Source of the DNA: an uncultured Actinomycetes bacterium
GTDB taxonomy: Bacteria > Actinomycetota > Actinomycetes > Actinomycetales > Bifidobacteriaceae
DNA: 64,000 nucleotides
Assembly (NCBI GenBank): GCA_900314875.1
Contig: OMWX01000004.1
Location: forward strand, 62,001-126,000
Reading direction: 5' to 3'
Shown: in pieces, positions 57,635 through 64,000 of the stretch
Position numbering within the stretch: position 1 is the first letter of the stretch
Layout: every line of letters begins with the position of its first letter
The notes under the pieces: generated by a model
What the model was told of the DNA's origin: nothing
Database searches by the model: none
The model's input: the letters and a program-made list of their open reading frames with translations, nothing else
Made by a program: the position numbers and the translations under genes

Positions 57635-60600
57635 GTGAATCGCATTAAAGCCGACATGCTTAGGAATATGAAAGAAAAAACGGGCAACCGCATTCATATT
57701 CCGGCATTTCTAAGAATAACCGCGATTTTGCTGGTTTTGGCGACTGCCGCAGCGATGTTTGTGCATCCCGAAACTGCAAATTCTGCAATCAGAAACGGGC
57801 AGAACCCGGGCTTTGCAGTAGGGGCGAATAAGTATGAATTGGGCGTGTATTACTGGCATTCGCCGGTTTCGTCCGGAGGATACGGCAACCAATATTGCAT
57901 GGAGTGGAACAGTCCCGATTTGGGAAGACCTGTCGAATCAAGTTCGGAAATAACAGATCCGAATGCTCGCGCGATTGCTTATCTTGCAGAAAAGCATAAG
58001 GAAGATCGCGATGATTTGACGCAAGCATCAATTGCTTATCTCGTGCATGAATATTTGGAAGTAACGCCTGAAAGCCGCGCCTGGTGGAATGCTTGGAAAA
58101 ACGACAATATCGGGGAATTGAACTCCCTGGGAGTGACTGCGCGCTCGCGAGAGCTTATGAGTGAAGCTCCGGCAAATATTTCGGGGGTCCGGGCAGATTA
58201 CAGTTTTTACTCGCAAAAAGGAACTTTTTCCCCGCAGATAACCGGTCTTGACGGCAATTATACGAGGGGTGTCGGTTTTACGCTGACTGATACGAATGAC
58301 GTGATTCGTTTTGATGCGACGGGCACGAATTCGATTTCTCTGACAACCGACGGAACCGCGCAGCAGGTTGATTGGACCGCAGTCAGATCCGGCGAGTCTC
58401 ATGTCGAGATTGTTTTTAATTCAGGAAACGGAATCAGACATCATAAGACAGCGAGCCAGGATATGTTTGATTTCGGAAATTTTGCCGCCAGAGCTCAAGG
58501 GGCGGTTAATTTCTCGGTGTTTGCGCCCTTTTTGCCGGCTGTAAGCACAAATGTTTCCAAGCATGAACTTCAGCGCGGACAGACTGTCAAAGATACCGTA
58601 ACGTCTTTTGTTCCGGACGGAGGACAATGGACTCCGTCTGTTGCAGTGAAAGCAAAAGGATACTATTTTATCGGCGGACAGGATATTTTGCAGCGCATAG
58701 AAAAGGGCGAAAATGAGACAGCAGCCGAATATTTGCGCAGGATCGAGTCGTTGCGCGGTCAGCCTGTCGCAACTGCCGAAGCCGTGTTTGATCATGCGGG
58801 GCAGACAGTTGAAGCCGAAGCCTTAAAAACAGATACGGGCGAGCCTTGGACGAATCCTGAGGACGGAAAGTTCGGAGCGTGGCTGTGGACAATTGAGAAA
58901 AACAGTCAGGAAAACGATGTTAAAGACCGTATTGTTTCAGATTATGCCGATGTTTTCGGACAAGTTGCAGAATCGGACGTTCATTCGGTCATACCGTCGG
59001 AAAGAAGCGAAATTATTGAAAAATCAACATATCCGGGGCAAGAAATTGCCGATACGATATATCTGAAAGGATTTCCTCAAGATTTCGGGCAGTTTAAGGG
59101 CAAAACGGAAGGTGATGTTTATTATTCTGCAGACAATACTGAGCTGAAAGTCAGGCTCTGGTGGAGCGGCGAGTCGTATGACGGCACGGAAGTCGTTCCG
59201 TGGGACAAGCTTTCGCAGTACAGACCTGATTCGAAAGAAGAGCCGGCGGAAGATGAACATCATAAACTTGTCGGCGAATATGAGTATGACATTGCCGATT
59301 TGATTGCGTCGGAAAATGTTAATTACAATCCTCAAGTCGGGCTGACTCTCACTGTCGGCAGATCCGGGGCAAAGCAGTCAAACGGCCGCGAAGCTCCTGT
59401 TATTGTTGCCGATAAGCAGGGTTATTATACTTTTGTCGCGCAGTATTCGGCCTGTTCGCGAGCGCAGGGCTTTATTTCTGCGTATGATGACGTGTCTGAA
59501 AGCACCCTTGTTCGAGAGCAGCAGCGGCAAGTGGATATGGTTACGAATGCGAATCCCGGCACTGCGAATGTCGGAGAAGTTTTTCGCGATGTTGCGCATA
59601 TTTCCGGACGGGGAACTAATGCGCAGGTCTTGGAAAAGGGCGCTTATGTGACTTTTACCGCATATGAGCCGGTCAGCGGTTATCCTGATATTTCTGCGGG
59701 GAAGCTGCTTGACAATGTGCCGGTTTATCTGACTGACGAGCAGATTGACGGTTTGCAGCAGGGCAGGCCTGCGGATGTTTTTTCTCCCGAAGTGACTGCG
59801 AATAAGTCGGGTTACGTGTATTGGCAGGCTGTTTTGAGGGATAAAGATTCCAATCCGATTGTTACCGGCGTTTTGGGGGAGAGCAGCGAAACAGTGCGCA
59901 TTCAGGCGGGCGGAATCGTATCGACGTCTGCGATGAAACAGGGGGCGGTCGGAGAGCCGATTTGGGATGAAATAACGGTTTCCGATCGCACGGTTTCTCA
60001 GGGCGGTTCGGTTCAGACCGGCAATATTCCCGAAGGTTCTTCAGTTACCGTCGAACTTTTCAGATTTGACGGTCATCCTCAGAATAACGGGGAAAATAAG
60101 GCTGTTGCCGTGCGCACTTATCCTGTGGACACGTCGAAATTTGCTTCTCGTCCGGGGTCGTATACGTTCAGAGCCGGCGATGACGGTTTTTTTGTTCCGA
60201 ACAGTGCCGGAATGTATTACTGGGTTGCCACTTTGAGGGACAATAACGGAGCTGTTTTGGATAAAGGCGAATATGGCGAAGCTTCTGAGCGCACGAGCGT
60301 TCAGGGGTATTCGACTCAGACTGCGAAAAAATGGCTTTCTGTGCCTAAGGATGCATATGCGGCGCAGACTGTTTGCACATATGATGTTATGACTCAGAAT
60401 GCCTACGATTATGTTTCCGGCGATCACGGGGTTGAAGCTGCTGATACGGTTAAAGGCACGGTATATCGTTTTGAGTTGTGGAAGCAAAGCGAAACGGGAA
60501 CAGCGGACAATGATACGAAGGTCTGGCAGGGAAACGAACATGATATGCCGGACATCATCACAGATGCCGACCAGCATCACAGGCAGGGCAATAAAATAAA

Positions 60601-63235
60601 GTCTGAAAATGTCGATATTTCTGCGCTTAAATGCGGATATGGAAGATATTATTGGCGTGTTCTGATAAGTTCGGCCGACGGCAAAGTCGTTTATACTCCC
60701 CCGCGCGAACAGTCGGAGTCATTTGATGTCATCGATGTTGAATCCGAATCGTCGGAACCTGTTTTCACGTCAGATATGAGCGTTGCGGATACTTTGATTT
60801 TCAAGGGCAGAATTCCTGCGGGAACGAAGTATTTTTCGCAGTTGTGGAAGGTTGAAAAGGACGGAAGTCTGTCCGGTCCTGTTGCTCAGACGGCTGAAAA
60901 AACGATTGAAACAGATCGAATCGGCACCGATGCAAATCCGCTGAAAATAATGACCGAGCCGATTGCGCCTCCCGAAGGCGGCTGGGGAGCCGGAACATAT
61001 CAGTTCAGATTCAAAGTATTTTCTCCGGATGAAACGGGCGGAAATATCGATGCCGGCATTATCGGCGAAAAATCCGAGGTTGTCGCGGATTTGGCGAGCG
61101 TTGACTCGCGCGAAAGCGAGGATTGGCAGCAGTCGCCGCACGAAAAAGCGGGATATGCGAAAAATGAGCTGATCTGGGACGGTTCTGACGATCTGAAAGA
61201 GAGATTTAACGTAATTTCCATTTCGACATCCGCGAAAGACTGTTCTTCCGCGCACGAGTATAACGGCGAATATTATGTTGACGTCACGCAAGGCGCCGAC
61301 GTATCGGATCATGCGTTTATAGAAGGCGAAATTCCGCAAGGATACAGGCTCGGATTCGTTTTATTCAAGCAGAGCGAAGATACAGGGCATCCTACGGCAA
61401 TCGATCAGGCGATCGCGGTTCTCGATCCTGTTGTTTTGCCGGCATCTGCGAAAGAAGCGCATTCTCCGGCCGTGCGCATTGAAGATCCCGGCAACTATTA
61501 CTGGGTTTGGAGTCTTCAGAAACCGGACGGAAGCAATTTTATGCCGAACGGCATTCCAGCCGCGTATTCCCGGATTCGCATACCTTCCGAAAGCTTCCAT
61601 GCTTCGAGAATCACCACTTCGACATACAAATGGAATTCGGTAGGCGGCAAACTTGCGGATGTGGCGCGCATTGAGGGCGTTCTGCCGAAAGAATCGTCGA
61701 TAACATTTTCTCTGTTCGATTATGCGAATGATGCGAAAATCGGCGAAACCGAGTCTGTTGCGCTGTCTTCTCTCGGATATGAAGGTTCGACTCCTAAAGG
61801 ATACGAGCAGATTGAAAGCCCTTCGCTTACAGTTTCTGAGCAGGGAGATTATTACTGGGTCGATTCGGTTAAACTTCCCGGAGAAAAAGATAATTTCCAT
61901 ACGGGAGAAGAGCATTCCGCGCCGGAATCAGTTCATGCCGCAAACGTAAGAACGGATACGGCGGTCGAAGTGATTGCGGGGACTGCGATTTCCGATCATG
62001 CTGTATTAAGCGGATTTGATATCGGTTCGCAGTCCGGCAATACAGACAGCTCTGTAAAGCAGGATATTTGCGCTCGCTGGACCTTGTACCGTCACAGCGG
62101 CTCCGACGAACCGAATGATGACGAACAGGTTTTTCCGTCTTCAGAATGGCAGAAAATCGCGCCCGGACAGACCGAGGCGGTTTCTGAGCCGGTTTGCGTC
62201 GATGAAGTCGGAATATACTATTGGGTTATCGAAGTTGCCGATGCGGCGGACAATTATCGGATTATCGCGCAAGGAAACAGGCGAGACCCCGATGAAACTT
62301 TTCGAACAATCGAAGCGAAATCGCATACGGATTCCGTTGTGAAAGCGGGAGAAAAAATATACGACACAGTCGATATAACCGGTCCGATTGCGGAAAATAC
62401 TCGCATATCGTGGAGGTTGTTTGAACAGAAAGGTGCAGACGCTTCGCAAGATGCGCAAACAGGAGAGGAAACGTATCGCGACATAACCGCTGAAGAAGCC
62501 GCTCAGGCTTTGCAGACCGGACATTTGAGCGCAGCGAGCCCGGAAGCGGTTCTGCCCGATTATGCCGGAACATTCTACTGGGTGTTCGAGCTTACTGCTC
62601 CCAAACGCGGCGGAGGACTTGAGGAACAGCCGTTCTTTACCGACCGGGCGCGCACGGAAGAAGAAACTGTCAATACCGTGAATGTCGTAACGCAATCTGC
62701 GGAAAAAACTGCCGTAGCGCCGACTGTAATTCACGATATCGCATACATCGAAGGCAGCATTCCCGACGGAAACTACTGCATGGAATTCGAATTGTGGGCT
62801 GCGGTTCATGACAATCCCTCAGGAAACGGACAGGACTCAGAGCAGAACTCAGAACAGAGCGCAGAGAAGTCTGCCGGCGAATCTGCCAATGATGTTTTGG
62901 TCGCAAAAACAGCCTGCAATGCGGTTTCTCCCATGTCAGACACGGTTCAAAGCGACGGCATAGACGTTTTCCGGGAAGCAGATTATTACTGGCGAGAACG
63001 TCTGACGGATATGAATACGGGCAGAGAAGTGTGTTACGGACTTCCGCGCGTTCAATCGGAAAGCGTTGTTGTCACGCGTCCTCCTCTGCCCGATACGGGA
63101 GCTGCCAAATCGCTTTTCGTTTCCGGGATTGCGGCCGCGTTTTTCGCAGCCGGCGGAATGTATTCGATTGTTTTGAAAGTGAAAAGATATTATTCGTCCT
63201 GGCCTGCGGAAGGAAAACATATGAGAAAAAAGTAA
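57635..63235 (+). CDS. LPxTG surface protein with probable thioester domain and repeated beta domains
   Basis: The 1866-residue protein starts at GTG (AAAGGAG 6 bp upstream; the nearby ATG at 57630 meets a stop at once). A signal peptide occupies about residues 1-50. The next domain has YCMEW with Cys88 and LTQAS with Gln130, the arrangement of Cys-Gln thioester (TQXA-type) domains that can bond covalently to host surfaces. From about 540 on, similar domains of 115-145 residues repeat, each ending in a YYWV-like strand (Trp near 730, 863, 1007, 1290, 1408, 1530, 1649 and 1786). The C-terminus has LPDTG (1818-1822), a hydrophobic helix and a basic tail, the sortase signal. An adhesin role is inferred. 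Confidence 0.9.
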   Translation: MNRIKADMLRNMKEKTGNRIHIPAFLRITAILLVLATAAAMFVHPETANSAIRNGQNPGFAVGANKYELGVYYWHSPVSSGGYGNQYCMEWNSPDLGRPVESSSEITDPNARAIAYLAEKHKEDRDDLTQASIAYLVHEYLEVTPESRAWWNAWKNDNIGELNSLGVTARSRELMSEAPANISGVRADYSFYSQKGTFSPQITGLDGNYTRGVGFTLTDTNDVIRFDATGTNSISLTTDGTAQQVDWTAVRSGESHVEIVFNSGNGIRHHKTASQDMFDFGNFAARAQGAVNFSVFAPFLPAVSTNVSKHELQRGQTVKDTVTSFVPDGGQWTPSVAVKAKGYYFIGGQDILQRIEKGENETAAEYLRRIESLRGQPVATAEAVFDHAGQTVEAEALKTDTGEPWTNPEDGKFGAWLWTIEKNSQENDVKDRIVSDYADVFGQVAESDVHSVIPSERSEIIEKSTYPGQEIADTIYLKGFPQDFGQFKGKTEGDVYYSADNTELKVRLWWSGESYDGTEVVPWDKLSQYRPDSKEEPAEDEHHKLVGEYEYDIADLIASENVNYNPQVGLTLTVGRSGAKQSNGREAPVIVADKQGYYTFVAQYSACSRAQGFISAYDDVSESTLVREQQRQVDMVTNANPGTANVGEVFRDVAHISGRGTNAQVLEKGAYVTFTAYEPVSGYPDISAGKLLDNVPVYLTDEQIDGLQQGRPADVFSPEVTANKSGYVYWQAVLRDKDSNPIVTGVLGESSETVRIQAGGIVSTSAMKQGAVGEPIWDEITVSDRTVSQGGSVQTGNIPEGSSVTVELFRFDGHPQNNGENKAVAVRTYPVDTSKFASRPGSYTFRAGDDGFFVPNSAGMYYWVATLRDNNGAVLDKGEYGEASERTSVQGYSTQTAKKWLSVPKDAYAAQTVCTYDVMTQNAYDYVSGDHGVEAADTVKGTVYRFELWKQSETGTADNDTKVWQGNEHDMPDIITDADQHHRQGNKIKSENVDISALKCGYGRYYWRVLISSADGKVVYTPPREQSESFDVIDVESESSEPVFTSDMSVADTLIFKGRIPAGTKYFSQLWKVEKDGSLSGPVAQTAEKTIETDRIGTDANPLKIMTEPIAPPEGGWGAGTYQFRFKVFSPDETGGNIDAGIIGEKSEVVADLASVDSRESEDWQQSPHEKAGYAKNELIWDGSDDLKERFNVISISTSAKDCSSAHEYNGEYYVDVTQGADVSDHAFIEGEIPQGYRLGFVLFKQSEDTGHPTAIDQAIAVLDPVVLPASAKEAHSPAVRIEDPGNYYWVWSLQKPDGSNFMPNGIPAAYSRIRIPSESFHASRITTSTYKWNSVGGKLADVARIEGVLPKESSITFSLFDYANDAKIGETESVALSSLGYEGSTPKGYEQIESPSLTVSEQGDYYWVDSVKLPGEKDNFHTGEEHSAPESVHAANVRTDTAVEVIAGTAISDHAVLSGFDIGSQSGNTDSSVKQDICARWTLYRHSGSDEPNDDEQVFPSSEWQKIAPGQTEAVSEPVCVDEVGIYYWVIEVADAADNYRIIAQGNRRDPDETFRTIEAKSHTDSVVKAGEKIYDTVDITGPIAENTRISWRLFEQKGADASQDAQTGEETYRDITAEEAAQALQTGHLSAASPEAVLPDYAGTFYWVFELTAPKRGGGLEEQPFFTDRARTEEETVNTVNVVTQSAEKTAVAPTVIHDIAYIEGSIPDGNYCMEFELWAAVHDNPSGNGQDSEQNSEQSAEKSAGESANDVLVAKTACNAVSPMSDTVQSDGIDVFREADYYWRERLTDMNTGREVCYGLPRVQSESVVVTRPPLPDTGAAKSLFVSGIAAAFFAAGGMYSIVLKVKRYYSSWPAEGKHMRKK

Positions 63236-63392
63236 ACAAATAAACGAAAACTTCTGCCGTCCGCCGTATTTTCCGCGTGTTTTATTCGCTTGCGATTCGC
63301 GCTTTTACTGCCTTTCGAACCGAAAGTTTTAAGAGTAGAATCGCGTATAAGTTCAAGCGAAATATTTTAAAACGGGGAATAAGACATCATAT

Positions 63393-64000
63393 ATGAAATA
63401 CGGCGAATTGGCGGATGAAAATATCGAACCGGACCGCGCGAAACAGATAAAAGACAATGTGCGCGCGGTTCTGGATTCGATTGCGCTCGCGGAAGAACAG
63501 GCAGAGCGGGAAAAATCGTCAGTGTCGCTTTTGGCAGCCGTCAAAACGCGCACGACAGGGGAAATCTTTGCAGCTTTGGAAGCCGGAGTGCGCGTAATCG
63601 GAGAAAATCGTCCTCAGGAAATTGAGGCTAAAAGACAGTCTTTGCAGAAAGTCTGCGCCGAAAAACAGCTTGAATTCGAATATCATCTGATCGGACAGCT
63701 GCAGACAAACAAAATCAACAAAGTATTGCCTTATGTCGACTGCATCGAATCTGTGGACAGTCTGAAAACGGCGGCGGCTCTGTCAAAACGGCTCGAATCG
63801 GCCGGGCGCGAAAAAATCGGCGTACTGCTTGAAGTCAACGAGTCTGCAGAGGCAACGAAATCCGGCTGCTCTCCCGAAGAAGCATTCGATTTGGCTTGCG
63901 AAATCGCGCAGATTGAGGGCATAGAACTTCGCGGTCTTATGACAACCGGAATGCGCGGCGGCGGCGAAATCGAGCTGCGGCGCTGTTTTTCAAGTCTCAG
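63393..64000 (+). CDS. YggS/PROSC-family PLP homeostasis protein (partial)
   Basis: The first 202 codons of the gene lie in the window. The family binds pyridoxal phosphate on a lysine in the first barrel strand, here SLLAAVKTRTTGEIFAAL. GVRVIGENRPQEIEAK, YHLIGQLQTNKINKVLPYVD and the later LRGLMTTG follow in the right order. It keeps free PLP in balance; no reaction is known. In other bacteria yggS sits near cell-division genes (sepF, ftsZ); what follows here is outside the window. The ribosome binding site is weak. Confidence 0.93.
   Translation, partial: MKYGELADENIEPDRAKQIKDNVRAVLDSIALAEEQAEREKSSVSLLAAVKTRTTGEIFAALEAGVRVIGENRPQEIEAKRQSLQKVCAEKQLEFEYHLIGQLQTNKINKVLPYVDCIESVDSLKTAAALSKRLESAGREKIGVLLEVNESAEATKSGCSPEEAFDLACEIAQIEGIELRGLMTTGMRGGGEIELRRCFSSL

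Overview
The window looks like chromosomal DNA of an actinobacterium, most likely the family Bifidobacteriaceae. I base this on actinobacterial markers (NucS, inositol-phosphate synthase, the long LeuA form, a SenX3/RegX3-like two-component pair, a GlnR-like orphan regulator, RNase E with a long N-terminal extension) and on two gene orders I recall from bifidobacteria: atpBEFHAGDC followed by nucS, and rne-rplU-rpmA-obgE-proB-aminotransferase-tRNA-Trp-secE-nusG-rplK-rplA. Base composition looks moderate by eye, less GC-rich than typical Bifidobacterium; I did not compute it. The genus cannot be named from this.

Layout. 1-10.2 kb: end of a FemABX-type gene, a DUF5701 gene, leuA, a large class A penicillin-binding protein (minus strand), ino1 with a possible pseudoknot in its leader, a frameshifted argJ, an initiator tRNA gene and metA. 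10.3-18.4 kb: the complete F-type ATP synthase operon and nucS. 18.6-26.2 kb: an FKBP lipoprotein, two envelope proteins, a thioredoxin/TPR protein, tRNA-Arg, ridA and a DapE-like peptidase. 26.4-38.0 kb: the RNase E, ribosomal protein and transcription block. 38.1-47.5 kb: a phosphate cluster in which an exported HNH nuclease gene sits 2 bp before a histidine kinase and response regulator, then pstSCAB, a membrane protein and a GlnR-like regulator. 47.5-55.7 kb: nth, a membrane-tethered peptide-binding protein, valS, an MFS transporter and a frameshifted glycosyltransferase. 55.9-64 kb: chorismate mutase, an inorganic pyrophosphatase with a cysteine-rich tail, a 1866-residue LPxTG surface protein with a probable thioester domain, and the start of a YggS-type gene.

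Most genes are housekeeping. The main items for a second look are: (a) the pyrophosphatase with 22 cysteines in its last 72 residues; (b) the H-type pseudoknot predicted by hand directly upstream of the ino1 ribosome binding site; (c) the nuclease joined to the phosphate-sensing pair; (d) two genes broken by a one-base shift at a homopolymer, where real mutation, slippage expression and sequencing error must be told apart; (e) several short-period tandem repeats in intergenic DNA, two of them running into stop codons. I saw no CRISPR array, rRNA, prophage, transposase or restriction system.
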